A stretch of 64,000 nt of DNA from Owenia fusiformis (Eukaryota; Annelida; Polychaeta; Sabellida; Oweniidae), in assembly GCA_903813345.2 (NCBI GenBank), contig CAIIXF020000004.1, forward strand, positions 5,787,525 through 5,851,524. The letters run 5' to 3'. Position 1 is the first letter of the stretch, and the number at the start of each line of letters is the position of its first letter. The notes below the pieces were generated by a model, which saw only the letters and a list, made by a program, of their open reading frames with translations, was not told the DNA's origin and did not search any database. Below are positions 44,731-55,330 of the stretch, in pieces. Both the position numbers and the translations under genes were made by a program.

Positions 44731-44940
44731 GTAATCCACAAGTAACGGTCATTTACAATAAGGGGGGAAATAGAAACATTGGACAGCTTTAATATATTTC
44801 TGTTATAATATCCTATGACCTTTAATTATTTTGGCTGGTGTTTTTTTCAAAAAGAAGGCTTATGCAAACCGTATGTCTCATGTTACCACTAAAATCAAAT
44901 ATTAATTGCTCATTCAAACGGACGTTGCCTATTCTGTTTC
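44728..44940 (+). other. Short frame overlapping the F5 stop
   Basis: ATG at 44728 shares ATGA with the F5 stop and opens MSNPQVTVIYNKG. In the 43.79 kb copy this runs 26 codons (EIETLDSFNIFLL), and after one stop another open stretch follows (FNYFGWCFFKKK). This could be a second coding exon or gene in decay. Confidence 0.25.
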
Positions 44941-45937
44941 TCAATTTAAATAATTAAATCATTCTGATGTTTATTGATGTGCAGAGATTTTCATGCTATC
45001 TTACAACCGAGAAACCATGTGTGTTTGTTTTAGTTAACCCTTATTGATAGATGGCTTTGTAGGATTAATGTATGTAGGAGTAATATTTCATTTTTGCATA
45101 ATCAAAAAAAAAACTAAATAAAAATATGTTGTCATTTTAAATTTGAATTTATCTAAGATATAATATCTAAGATAACTAAACACAAACGTCAAAGGAAAAA
45201 AGAGTTTTTTCTTATTTCACCAGCATACTCTTGTTTTCCATTTGGAAGCTTATTTTGAGTAAAAAAACTATTCTTCAATACACTATCGTTTTGAAATTCA
45301 TTTTTTCAAGAATAATACTTGTGTGATTTAGATAATTTATTTTTATAATCCGTTGTATATGCTTAAATACTCACTGAGGAATTATCTTCTTAGCCATATT
45401 TGTTTCAAACTGATAAAATCAGTATATGAACATGTTTTTATACCACTTGTCTCTAGCCAATAGAAACTGCGGGGATTGAGTATTGATTCATCTTCTCTGA
45501 TAGTTATATATTTCAAACATAGATTTGCAAAGTTTAGAACAAACTAGACCCCTTCTCTGATAGCTATACATTTCGGACATACCACAAAGTGACGGAAAAC
45601 TAGACAATATGGAACATACATCCACCATTTTCTTTGACTCATATTCAGACCGCGAAATAATTCTTCTTACTTGTGACAGAAACACTCTCCTTTTTACGCT
45701 CTAGATTTTGTAAAAGAAAGAGGCAATTCTTATATTGGAGGATTTTTATTAAAAACATAATACTCTCACCAAAAACAGTTTAGTCCAAGTCCATCATGTT
45801 AGATGGACATGTAAAAGGCGGGTGAACCAAAATCTGAGTTATGATATCAAACATTTACTTTCCAAAGCCACTTCTGTTGGACCTCAACATTCAGAATAGT
45901 ATATGAACATATTTAATATTCTTATATTCACGGCAAA
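44941..45937 (+). other. AT-rich stretch without genes
   Basis: I see no supported gene. It contains one cttattgatagatgg phrase near 45041 and a small repeated phrase (ccttctctgatag) at 45.49 and 45.55 kb. Confidence 0.4.
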
Positions 45938-47850
45938 AACAAAGTGCAAATATTTGGTTTAATCAATTTTACATGTGTAAATGGAGCTCAGTCATTAAAT
46001 CATCATTATACATATGTGCAAATTGAGAGTTAATGAAAAATGAAACAAAGTGCAAATATTTGGTTTAATCAATTTTACATGTGTAAATGGAGCTCAGTCA
46101 TTAAATCATCATTATACATAAGTGCAAATTGAGAGTCAATGAAAAAGGAAGCAAAGTGCAAATATTTGGTTTAATCAATTTTACATGTGTACACAGCCAA
46201 TATAATTCGACACCGTTTCGGCATCGAACAAATTCGGCACCGTTCCGGCACCGTTTCGACACCGTTCCGGCACCGAAACCTTTCGACACCAAAATTTGCT
46301 ACCGGACTAGTCAGTCCATTTGGTGCCGAAACGGCACCGAAATTTGGCACCGAAACGGCGTCGAAAATCAGATTGCATTTTGGGGGTGTAAATGGAGCTC
46401 AGTCATTAAATCATCATTATACATATGTGCAAATTGAGAGTTAATGAAAAATGAAACAAAGTGCAAATATTTGGTTTAATCAATTTTACATGTGTAAATG
46501 GAGCTCAGTCATTAAATCATCATTATACATAAGTGCAAATTGAGAGTTAATGAAAAATGAAACAAAGTGCAAATATTTGGTTTAATCAATTTTACATGTG
46601 TAAATGGAGCTCAGTCATTAAATCATCATTATACATAAGTGCAAATTGAGAGTTAATGAAAAATGAAACAAAGTGCAAATATTTGGTTTAATCAATTTTA
46701 CATGTGTAAATGGAGCTCAGTCATTGAATCATCATTATACAAAAGTGCTAATTGAGAGTCAATGAAAAGGGAAGCAAAGTGCAAATATTTGGTTTAACCA
46801 GGGGACAAGTCTGGCATTCATTGTCTTTGAGCTTTTACATTTGCACACAAAGCTCGGTCATTAAAATCATCATTAAAAATAAATGGAATCTAAATGTAAC
46901 TTAAAAAGAAACAAAGTGCAAATATTTGGTTTAATCAATTTTACATGGGTAAACAGAGCTCGGTCATTAAATCATCATTATACATATGTGCAAATTGAGA
47001 GTTAGTTTAATCAGGGGACAAGTCTGGCATTCATTGTCTTTGAGTTTTTACATTTGCACATGAAGCTCATTCATTAAAATCACCATTAAAAATAAATGGA
47101 ATCTAAATGTAACTTAAAAAGAAACAAAGTGCAAATATTTGGTTTAATCAATTTGAAAAGTCTAACATTTATGGTCTTTGAGCTTTTACATTTGTACACA
47201 AAGCTCAGTCATCAAATTCACCATTAAACATTATGGAATATAAAAGTAACTACAAAAAGAAACAAAGTGCAAATATTTGGTTTAATCAGGGGACAAGTCT
47301 GGCATTCATTGTCTTTGAGTTTTTACATTTGCACATGAAGCTCATTCATTAAAATCACCATTAAAAATAAATGGAATCTAAATGTAACTTAAAAAGAAAC
47401 AAAGTGCAAATATTTGGTTTAATCAAGTGGAAAAGTCTGACATTTATGGTCTTTGAGCTTTTACATTTGTACACAAAGCTCAGTCATGAAATTCACCATT
47501 AAACATTATGGAATATAAAAGTTACTTCAAAAAGAAACAAAGTGCAAATATTTGGTTTAATCAAGTGGAAAAGTCTGACATTTATGGTTTTTGAGCTTTT
47601 ACATTTGTACACAAAGCTCGGTCATTAAAATCACCATTAAACATTAATGGAATCAAAAAGTAACTACAAAAAGAAACAAAGTGCAAATATTTGGTTTAAT
47701 CAAGTGGAAAAGTCTGACATTTATGGTCTTTAAGCTTTTACATTTGTACACAAAGCTCAGTCATTAAAATCACCATTAAACATTAATGAAATATAAAAGT
47801 AACTACAAAATGAAACAAAGTGCAAATATTTGGTTTAATCAATCAGAAAA
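45938..47850 (+). repeat. Satellite-like tandem array (about 107-bp and 140-bp units)
   Basis: Units share acaaagtgcaaatatttgg, tttaatcaa, gagctcagtcatta and aaatcatcattata. The left half has units of about 107 bp; the right half has longer units of about 136-142 bp with an added cattta-ggtctttgagctttta segment. At least thirteen units are present. No coding potential. Confidence 0.85.
46192..46385. mobile_element. 194-bp GC-rich MITE-like insertion in the satellite
   Basis: It interrupts a satellite unit and is flanked by GTGTA (46187-46191 and 46386-46390). Inside are repeated ggcaccg/cggtgcc phrases and inverted ends sharing ttcgacaccgtttcgg and its complement. No ORF; probably a non-autonomous DNA transposon. 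Confidence 0.7.
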
Positions 47851-47868
47851 GTCTGGTTGAACATTCAT

Positions 47869-48945
47869 TGTTGCCTTAGTTACCTGATAATATAACCTTA
47901 TGTTACCTAATGTCATATGCTTTTACAATAAAGTTGCTGGATTATTATGGAGTTTATAAGTTATCATTTGTGATTAAGTTTAACACATCTGAAGTCATAT
48001 TAGTGCAGAATGCATAGTATACCTACGTCATGGCTGAGTCAGAATATTGTGCAACCCTTGTCTAACCATTTGTTTCATTATAATGTTATGCATATTACTT
48101 GTTTTTAAATAGATTCTTCAGTCTACTAGCTGTAACTCAAGAGGCAACATCTCTAGCTAACATTTACTGATCTTGGGTTGCAGTTAGGAGATTCAAGGCT
48201 TTGAATTAGATGCTTCTTAGAGTAGGCTTATTATGAATAATAAAGGAATTTACATCAAACTATTTTAGTTACATTATCATAGCCCTAGACAAGAGAGAAA
48301 GCACCATCATACAACGACAAGCACTAAGCGTAACATTTGGGGCCAAGCCAGGGGTAGTGTTACGGTATCTGGTTGTGGGGTTTGGAGTGTTAATGTGATA
48401 TCATCAGCTTGACCTCTGAACCCTGACTCACTTGCTGGTATGCCTAACTTTCTACTCTCTTCCCTTGCCATATATGGTGAGTCATTTGCCATATATGGCT
48501 AAGACACTTGATATATCAGAGAGGGTATATAACTGACATCACGCATTCTAATCAGAGAGTCACTCCACTTCTATCATCGTATGAACATCTCCTGTTGGTT
48601 CTCTTTGATTGTGTTAGAAACTCTATTTCAATATCTGGATATATAAACCTGCGCAAACACAAGCCGAAACGCACAACAATAACTTCCAATCAATGTGCTA
48701 GAATACAACCTTGCAAACCCTCTGCCCATATAAGGAAACCTCTGCTGCATAACAATCCAATCACTAGGCAATGAATACTAATATCCCTGCTAAGATTAGA
48801 CAGCTTTGGTCATGCTTGTATCCAGGTGAATTAAGTTTAGTCAGTCTGGTCCTGGTTTCTTGAAGCGTGAGTTACAATAAAGAAAACTAAAGAACAACCT
48901 TGCGTCGTGTTAGATGAAAATACAAGTAGTGAACAACTGACAACA
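47869..48945 (+). mobile_element. LA LTR interrupted by an LB element
   Basis: The LA LTR starts TGTTGCC at 47869 and ends CAACA at 48945. At 48084-48678 it is split by an LB-type insertion. No target duplication was seen at the outer ends. Confidence 0.7.
48084..48678 (+). mobile_element. LB element remnant with 4-bp target duplication
   Basis: TGTTATGCATATT to CGCACAACA, flanked by ATAA (48080-48083 and 48679-48682). It keeps the left end, a possible primer site (tttggggccaagcc at about 48341) and the right LTR, starting TGTTACGG near 48358. gag and pol are lost. Confidence 0.75.
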
Positions 48946-49115
48946 GTTGTACCAGACAGTGTTACATTACCATTAGTCATGCTAAAATCCTTGTAAAATA
49001 AGACTAGTCAGGCTGGCCCTGTCTCCTGGAGGAACAAACAGAATAAAATACAATAAAGAGTATACTACTTGGCGTCGTGTTTAGTTGAAACCAACCAAAG
49101 CTGAACAAGCCAACA
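48946..49115 (+). mobile_element. 3' part of another LTR and leader
   Basis: The sequence aataagactagtcaggctgg to aagccaaca resembles the end of the LTR at 58.6-58.73 kb. It is followed by ctggaggcccttc, as there; this could be a primer-binding site. Confidence 0.5.
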
Positions 49116-49149
49116 CTGGAGGCCCTTCTGGGATGAACTTAGGATCTCC

Positions 49150-49673
49150 TGCTTACCAAACAGAGGTCATTTTCAGAGAACAGTGATGAGGGCATTGATG
49201 TGGAGGATCATCGCCTGTTGCTGCCTAGGAAAGGTCAGTTGTGGAGGTGAGGCCCATCCCCCCAGCCTGCTGTGGTTTACTGGCAAATTATGGAGGAGCC
49301 TGGTGATGAAGAACGGGCCATCAGAGCATATAACAATAACCAAGGGCTGCAAGAAGACTTCCTCACTAGCCAGAGAGAGACTCACTGCTGCCCTGGAGTT
49401 AGTTATCAACAGAGTTGTTGCTTTTGAAGCAAATCATTTAATTCAAGTCAGAGAGTCCAGGGAGCAACTATTTCTACTACTTCTGTGTTCTATGAAATTC
49501 ATTTCGGATTTAAATTACATATACAAATATTTGGAAAAAAGAAACAAAAAGAAGAGTTCAGATTTAAAATTCAAAAATTTGAAATGTCCCATCTGTCCAA
49601 CATTCTAAGAGATGGCGCTCTATGTTTTACAAAGCGCCTATCACTCACCTTAGTAATACACTATTGTAAGTAG
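49150..49673 (+). pseudogene. F7 gene, longest copy
   Basis: Fragmented frames. An acidic start (SENSDEGIDVEDHRLLLPRKG) comes before a possible donor (aaag|gtcag). Then follow WQIMEEPGDEERAIRAYNNN and GLQEDFLTSQRE; after a stop, a Lys-rich part (FGKKKQKEEF) and EMSHLSNILRDGALCFTK. Shorter copies at 41.5, 50.7 and 51.8 kb lack the middle. I do not recognise the protein. It lies after an LTR leader, so a retroelement origin is possible. Confidence 0.35.
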
Positions 49674-49796
49674 AAATGTCCTGAAACATTCACCTCAACT
49701 CCCTCCAAAAAATTACTCGTTTTTTACTCAAAAAAAAAAAGTGGATTTGAATGTTTCCGATGGAGTTGACTTGTCAAGTTTGTCGAATATTCCGAG

Positions 49797-49924
49797 TTCC
49801 AGCTCAAATCTGGGCCCAGGAATTATATGACACCCTTAAAAAGTCTAGCGGAGCCAATGAAAGCTGCAATGCTCCCACTAATAAAAAGTCGAGGAGACGT
49901 AAAAATAGGAGATGTAGAAAATAA
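49797..49924 (+). pseudogene. Family B C-terminal fragment
   Basis: Reads RVPAQIWAQELYDTLKKS to the Arg-rich tail NRRCRK and stop. No start or leader; it joins unrelated sequence on the left. Confidence 0.5.
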
Positions 49925-50019
49925 GTCACATTTTTTAGTTCTCCTTTTTAGTTTCATTTGATCAAATCAATTAATTAGTTTTTCATCATAGTAAAAACGT
50001 CTATATATTATCTTGGAAA

Positions 50020-50290
50020 AAGTCTAAAGTTTTGTTCTAATGTTGAGGACTTTTAAAAAGGAAACATATCTCAGTTTTTAAAAAAATCAAGAATATTTCA
50101 ACTAGTTTTTTCAGGGATTATTTCAAATTCCGCTTGGTGGATTACCAAAAGGACTCTTCTCATACAAATTTCGAAGGAGAAAAATTCTTTGGTGTGAGCA
50201 AGCAGTCTTCATAGAGTTCCGGCTCAAATCTGGGCCCGTGAATTATATAATAGACTTAAAAAGTCTAGGGTAGCCAATAAAAGCCGCAAT
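50020..50290 (+). pseudogene. Orphan leader plus family B scrap
   Basis: The leader (50020-50165) runs into acaaatttcgaaggag, then RVPAQIWARELYNRLKKS, truncated before the Arg-rich tail. Confidence 0.45.
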
Positions 50291-50329
50291 CGAGGAGACG
50301 TAATATTATATAAGTGGAGGATTGTTTAT

Positions 50330-50930
50330 AAGTATTACAATATAACCGAAAACATATTATTGGTTATCTTATCCATTTAGACTGAAATATTGTTCCCATA
50401 TAAAATATGGGAATAATATAAAAATAAAAATAAATTATTCTCATATATATTTAATTAACTCTGTCAATAAGCTTATTGTTGCTTATGAGCAGACAATTGC
50501 ACATTTGATTGCAATATTAAATGAGTGTGGGATTGCTTAACTTTATATATTGAAAACATATTATTGTTGTTCAGAATTGTTTATATCTTACACATTTTGA
50601 TTGTAATAGTATTCACCTATATATTTAATCATGGCCATCATAGAAATTATTATAAAAAAAAGAAGTACTTTATATTAAGAAATATGTTCCCAGAGTATAT
50701 GTTACAACTTCATTTTTATGCCAATTCATGCCCTACGTCATTCCACTGGGAACTGATAGAGGAGCCCGATGAAGAGGAACGGGCCATCAGAGCCTATCAC
50801 AAAAATTAAAACAAATTTTCTAGTTCTCCTTTTTAGTTTTATTTAGTCAGATCAATTAATTATTTTTTCGTCAGAGTAAAAACATCTATATATTCTCTGG
50901 GAAAAAGTCTAAAGTTTTGTTCTAATGCAC
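50330..50930 (+). other. Spacer with F7 scrap
   Basis: AT-rich spacer of the type found upstream of CRP (ttgttgcttatgagc, ttgattgtaat). It ends in an F7 frame at 50740-50809 (ELIEEPDEEERAIRAY). The sequence 50.63-50.85 kb is repeated at 51.68-51.9 kb. Confidence 0.4.
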
Positions 50931-51140
50931 CAAGACTTGACAAAGTGAGGAACACTTTTTTAAAAAGCAACTGATAAGCAATCACCATAGTTTCAAAATC
51001 AGGAATAATTCAACTAGTACTCTCAGGGATTATTTCAAATTCCGCCTGGTGGATTACCCAAAAAAGGACTTTTTCTCTCTTACGAATTTAAAAGAACAGA
51101 CTCGCTTCTTCGGAAATCATTTTGATCTTAATTTTACAAA
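50931..51140 (+). promoter_or_regulatory. Family B leader module
   Basis: Standard leader, directly upstream of the ATG at 51141; repeated at 51.98-52.19 kb. Confidence 0.5.
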
Positions 51141-51692
51141 ATGCCTTACGCTACCGACAAGCTTCCATTCTCATCCAGCTATAATTTGCAGACGAGAGTG
51201 GCGGCTAGCCAAAGACTGACGAACCGTTTTAATTTAAAAACTCTGACCGTGACACTTTGTGACCTAAAATATGAAAGTATATGCAATTATTCCAAAATCC
51301 TGGGGAAGCAAATACTTGATGATGCCCCCATATCTCCCGCTTCGACGATACCATACGCTCAGGATTCACCCAAAATAATGGAGTTGGATGAGGGTACATC
51401 TGACGTCCAGCTCCAGAGGGGGGATCAGGAACCGTCACCTTGGCTGGTGTGCTCGCCCAAACAGTATTGGATGCGGCAATTTTTCCTGGAAAATCGTTCT
51501 CCAACGCTGTCTTGTGAGAGTACACCTACTACATTGGCCCGGGGAAGCGCTGGCTCAAGAGCAATTCATAGAGTTCCAGTTGAAATCTGGGCTCGTGAAT
51601 TGCATAAAAAGCTCCGGCTAGCTAATAAAAACATCAATGCTCCCGCTAATAAAAAGCCAAGGAAGTGTTCTACAAAAACATGGCCATCATAG
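51141..51692 (+). CDS. Family B protein with replaced tail (copy 5)
   Basis: Open frame of 183 codons from the conserved ATG. It has the LC and SIC pair, the acidic MELDEGTSD, QYWMRQFFLENRS, a Gly/Arg linker (ARGSAGSRA) and RVPVEIWARELHKKLR. At NKKPRK the gene is cut by the repeated spacer, so the Arg/Cys tail is replaced by CSTKTWPS. If the tail is important, this copy is not functional. Confidence 0.5.
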   Translation: MPYATDKLPFSSSYNLQTRVAASQRLTNRFNLKTLTVTLCDLKYESICNYSKILGKQILDDAPISPASTIPYAQDSPKIMELDEGTSDVQLQRGDQEPSPWLVCSPKQYWMRQFFLENRSPTLSCESTPTTLARGSAGSRAIHRVPVEIWARELHKKLRLANKNINAPANKKPRKCSTKTWPS

Positions 51693-51910
51693 AAATTATT
51701 AAAAAGAAAAAGAAGTACTTTATATTAAGAAATATGTTCCCAGAGTATATGTTACAACTTCATTTTTTATGCCAATTCATGCCCTACGTCATTCCACTGG
51801 GAACTGATAGAGGAGCCCGATGAAAAGGAACAGGCCATCAGAGCCTAACACAAAAATTAAAACAAATTTTCTAGTTCTCCTTTTTAGTTTCATTTAGTCA
51901 GATCAATTAA
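51680..51910 (+). pseudogene. Spacer with F7 scrap (second)
   Basis: Repeat of 50.63-50.86 kb. The F7 frame has changes (AGA to AAA, AC for TATC), so it no longer reads to the same end. Confidence 0.35.
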
Positions 51911-51979
51911 TTATTTTTTCTTCAGAGTAAAAACATCTATATATTATCTGGGAAAAAGTCTAAAGTTTTGTTCTAATGC

Positions 51980-52191
51980 ACCAAGACTTGACAAAGTGAG
52001 GAACACTTTTTTTAAAAAGCAACTGATAAGCAATCAACATAGTTTTAAAATCAGGAATAATTCTACTAGTACTCTCAGGGATTATTTCAAATTCCGCCTG
52101 GTGGATTACCAAAAAAGGACTTTTTCTCTCTTACGAATTTAAAAGAACAGACTCGCTTCTCCGGAAATCATTTTGATCTTAATTTTACAAA
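51980..52191 (+). promoter_or_regulatory. Family B leader module
   Basis: Leader copy in front of the chimeric gene at 52192. Confidence 0.5.
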
Positions 52192-52478
52192 ATGCCTTAC
52201 GCTACCGACAAGCTTCCATTCTCATCCAGCTATAATTTGCGGACGAGAGTGGCGGCTAGCCAAAGACTGAGGAATCGTTTTAATTTACTACCCCCCCTAT
52301 CCCCTACCGCATCAGCATATGTAAGTAGTGATTATATGATTGACTAATAAATATAGGATTATCATTTTTTTTATATTTTTAGAGAATGGTTATTGATAAC
52401 TTGTTCATTTAATATGATTTCAGTGAACAAGATGAAGAAGACAGCTCTGGGAGGGATAGGAATATGGCGAGAGAATGA
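52192..52478 (+). CDS. Chimera: family B start joined to MENW exon end, spliced
   Basis: ATG 52192 opens the family B N-terminus (MPYATDKLPF to NRFNL). It is then joined to the last bases of MENW exon 1 (the CCCCCCCTATCCCC stretch) with its donor AT|GTAAGT at about 52320. The intron ends ttcag, and exon 2 starts at 52424 and ends at TGA 52476 with an acidic part and RDRNMARE. The phase across the splice depends on the join; family B and MENW frames differ there. It gives the MENW intron a new promoter. Confidence 0.4.
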
Positions 52479-52501
52479 GAATATGATATAAGGCAAACAT
52501 C

Positions 52502-52821
52502 ATGGAGGATTGGGAGGAAGATTTTTTTCTCATTGAGCAAAAGCCGGATGGAGCCATTCTCATAGATGGGCATGAACTTCACCCTCCTGAAGTGGTTGAG
52601 GACGTACTAGGCGTCTTACAACAGGCGTATTTCCCACCTTATCCCTTACCACACCAACATATGTAAGTAGCGATTATACGATTGACTAATAAATATAGGA
52701 TTATCATTTTTTATATTTTTAGAGAATGGTTATTGTTAACTTGTTCATTTAATATGATTATAGCGAACAAGTTGAAGAAGAGGGCACTGGGAGGGAAAGG
52801 AATACAGCGAGGGGTAGCTAG
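52502..52821 (+). CDS. MENW-family acidic protein, two exons (copy 1)
   Basis: Exon 1 (52502-52662) starts MEDWEEDFFLIEQKPDGA and includes LIDGHELHPPE and a Pro-rich end (FPPYPLPH). The donor is AT|GTAAGT. The intron of about 100 bp ends atgattatag. Exon 2 (52764-52821) is in phase, acidic, and ends GRERNTARGS-stop. The phase and last residues (RN-AR) are the same in the copies at 52424 and 57194, which supports the intron. About 70 residues; no domain recognised. Confidence 0.6.
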
Positions 52822-52859
52822 AAAATCAACAGGTAGGCGCTTTAGTTTTATATATATAA

Positions 52860-53265
52860 ACATTATGTAAATAATGTAATTTGTTTGGGAACAATTCCGG
52901 AGTCTAGCCTAAACTCTTAAGAGATCGTTTAAACCTTGGACATTTTTGAATTTCCCGCTGTATACTTGTTGAAGTCAACCGACCAATCAGAAGGCTGATA
53001 CGGTAATAAGAGGGAGATAGCATTACAAGAAAGTACAATTTTTCTTGTGAAGTTTTATTATTATATATCATAGGCTTCATATGCGGCATTGGCTTTATTG
53101 CGGCTAGCAATAATGGCTGACTTAGTGCATGGACCTAAGTTGCATTTCCCTCATCTGTAGAATATAAAATGTTTTTTGTAGAACACAAAAGGTTATACAG
53201 GCTCACTTTAACTACTACTAGGAGAGAGATAACCGGATTTCCTGGGGGGCCCTGGAGGCAGCATC
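52860..53265 (+). other. Spacer after the MENW gene
   Basis: No gene. Repeated at 54.47-54.75 kb. Includes a hint of a CCAAT-like inversion (accaatcag near 52980). Confidence 0.3.
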
Positions 53266-53470
53266 TGAGAAAAATTCACCAAGCTAGTTTCAGTGCAATT
53301 CATATTGCATATCTTTTAAATATTATATGTGAGTAGTAATCCAGAGTGTCTGTTTCACCACCTTGATATGGAACCTTGATATGGATTGGTGAAACAGACA
53401 CTCTAGTTATAGCCTCTTTCAGTGTAATTCATATTACATATCTTTTAAATATGATGTTTTTATTAGATAG
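53266..53470 (+). repeat. Hairpin-bearing repeat (left, inverted pair)
   Basis: It contains tagtttcagtgcaattcatat, a hairpin (agtgtctgtttcacc with ggtgaaacagacact, 53347-53404) and tttaaatatgatg. The whole block is found in inverse orientation at 55.07-55.33 kb. Confidence 0.7.
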
Positions 53471-53895
53471 CCCGAGCTTTTTATGCAATTCGTGAGCCCA
53501 GATTTCAACTGGAACTACGAACTCTACTGGAACTCTACGAATTGCTATAGCTCTCGCCCCGCCAGCGCTCCCCCGGGCCAATGTAGGCGTACTCTCACAA
53601 GACGGTATTGGAGAGCGATTTTCCAGAGAAAATTGCCGCATCCAATACTGCTTGGGCGAGCACGCCAGCCAAGGCGACGATTCCTGATCCTCCCTCTGGA
53701 GCCGGACGTCAGATGTAGCCTCATCCGGCTCCGTTATTTTAGGTGAATCAGCCGCACCATACGGTATCGTCAAAGTGGGAGAAGAGGGGGCGTCATCAAG
53801 TATTTGCTTCCCCAGGATTTTAGAATAATTGCATATACTTTGATATTTTAGATCGCAAAGTGTCACGGTCAGAGTTTTTAAATTAAAACGATTAA
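53470..53895 (-). pseudogene. Family B gene on the minus strand, both ends cut
   Basis: Reading leftwards: LTVTLCDLKYQSICNYS, an acidic middle, QYWMRQFSLENRS, an expanded linker with a repeated VPVE unit, then WAHELHKKLG. The start (MPY..) is missing and the Arg/Cys tail is cut by the hairpin repeat. The only inverted family B copy in the window. Confidence 0.55.
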
Positions 53896-54113
53896 ATTAA
53901 ATGATTGCTCAGCTGCTTTTTAAAAATAGTCTTGATAAAGTCTTGATGCATTATAACAAAACTTTAGACTTTTCCCAGTTTATATACTGTATAGATGTTT
54001 TTAACTCTGACCAATGGTATTCTTTACTTACATCATCGAATTAGCATAAATCTAGGGCTTCCGTGAGATGGTACAAAAACAGGCAAATGAGAATATGATA
54101 TAAGGCAAACATC

Positions 54114-54434
54114 ATGGAGGATTGGGAGGAAGATTTTTTTTCTCATTGAGCAAAAGCCGGATGGAGCCATTCTCATAGATGGGCATGAACTTCACCCTCC
54201 TGAAGTGGTTGAGGACGTACTAGGCGTCTTACAACAGGCGTATTTCCCACCTTATCCCTTACCACACCAACATATGTAAGTAGCGATTATACGATTGACT
54301 AATAAATATAGGATTATCATTTTTTATATTTTTAGAGAATGGTTATTGTTAACTTGTTCATTTAATATGATTATAGCGAACAAGTTGAAGAAGAGGGCAC
54401 TGGGAGGGAAAGGAATACAGCGAGGGGTAGCTAG
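54114..54434 (+). pseudogene. MENW-family gene (copy 2, frameshifted)
   Basis: Duplicate of 52502-52821 (offset about 1.6 kb). An eighth T in the run after GAAGA shifts exon 1. Donor (54276), acceptor and exon 2 (54377-54434) are unchanged. A TATA-like ggtacaaaaac lies at 54070. Confidence 0.55.
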
Positions 54435-54439
54435 AAAAT

Positions 54440-55069
54440 CAACAGGTAGGCGCTTTAGTTTTATATATATAAACATTATGTAAATAATGTAATTTGTTTG
54501 GGAAAAAACAGGAGTCTAGCCTAAACTCTTAAGAGATCCTTTAAAACCTTGGGCATTTTTGAATTTCCCGCTGTATACTTGTTGAAGTCAACCCAACAAT
54601 CAGAAGGCTGATACGGTAATTAGAGGGAGATCGCATTACAAGAAAGTACAATTTGCAACTGTGGTTATATTATTATATATCATAGGCTTCATATGCTACA
54701 TTAGCTTTATTGAGGCTAGCATTAATGGGTGACTTAGTGCATGGACCTACTGATATCATCCGTTCTCTACCTCGATATATATCATAAACAATATTCGACT
54801 CTCCTCCTATCGATAGACTAAATGTTTTTTGAAATGGAGAATTTGCCTCGATATCTGCTGAAAAATATCCAATATGTTATTTGGTTTTATGGTATAAATA
54901 CAATTATTACGCCATCTATCAATAAGAAGAGAAGTAAATGTTTTCTATTGCAATTTTCTATATCACAATAGTAATAATGGAGAAACGGATATATATCAAT
55001 ACTCCGTATCATGGGGAAAAATAACATTAAAATAAGTCAAATTGGCGGCTTTCTCTTATTTTATTACAC
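54440..55069 (+). other. AT-rich spacer
   Basis: The first 300 bp repeat 52.83-53.13 kb. Then follow unique AT-rich sequence and cgccatctatcaataag at 54912 (the tattgatagatggcg motif on the minus strand). No gene. Confidence 0.35.
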
Positions 55070-55330
55070 ATATAATATTTAAAAGATATGTAATATGAAT
55101 TACACTGAAAGAGGCTATAACTAGAGTGTCTGTTTCACCAATCCATCTCAAGGTGGTGAAACAGACACTCTGGATTACTACTCACATATAATATTTAAAA
55201 GATATGCAATATGAATTGCACTGAAACTAGAGTGTCTGTTTCACCACCTTGATATCCAAATCGATATGATAATCCATATCAAGGTGGTGAAACAGACACT
55301 CTGGATTACTACTCCCATATATATTTAATT
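55070..55330 (-). repeat. Hairpin-bearing repeat (right, two hairpins)
   Basis: The inverse of 53.27-53.47 kb, with the unit present twice. Hairpins at about 55131-55172 and 55229-55301 have stems agtgtctgtttcacc / ggtgaaacagacact. Confidence 0.75.

Noticed and set aside
44941-45937. Search for viral polymerase, integrase, ATPase or capsid genes in the gaps
   Set aside because: No motif of those families was found in any frame provided; long frames are absent.
46129-46444. ORFs of 85-102 codons over the GC-rich block in the satellite
   Set aside because: They arise from the palindromic MITE and satellite repeat in several frames at once.
45938-47850. CRISPR-like array
   Set aside because: Regular spacing, but no unique spacers; the whole unit repeats, so it is a satellite. 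Eukaryotic context also argues against it.
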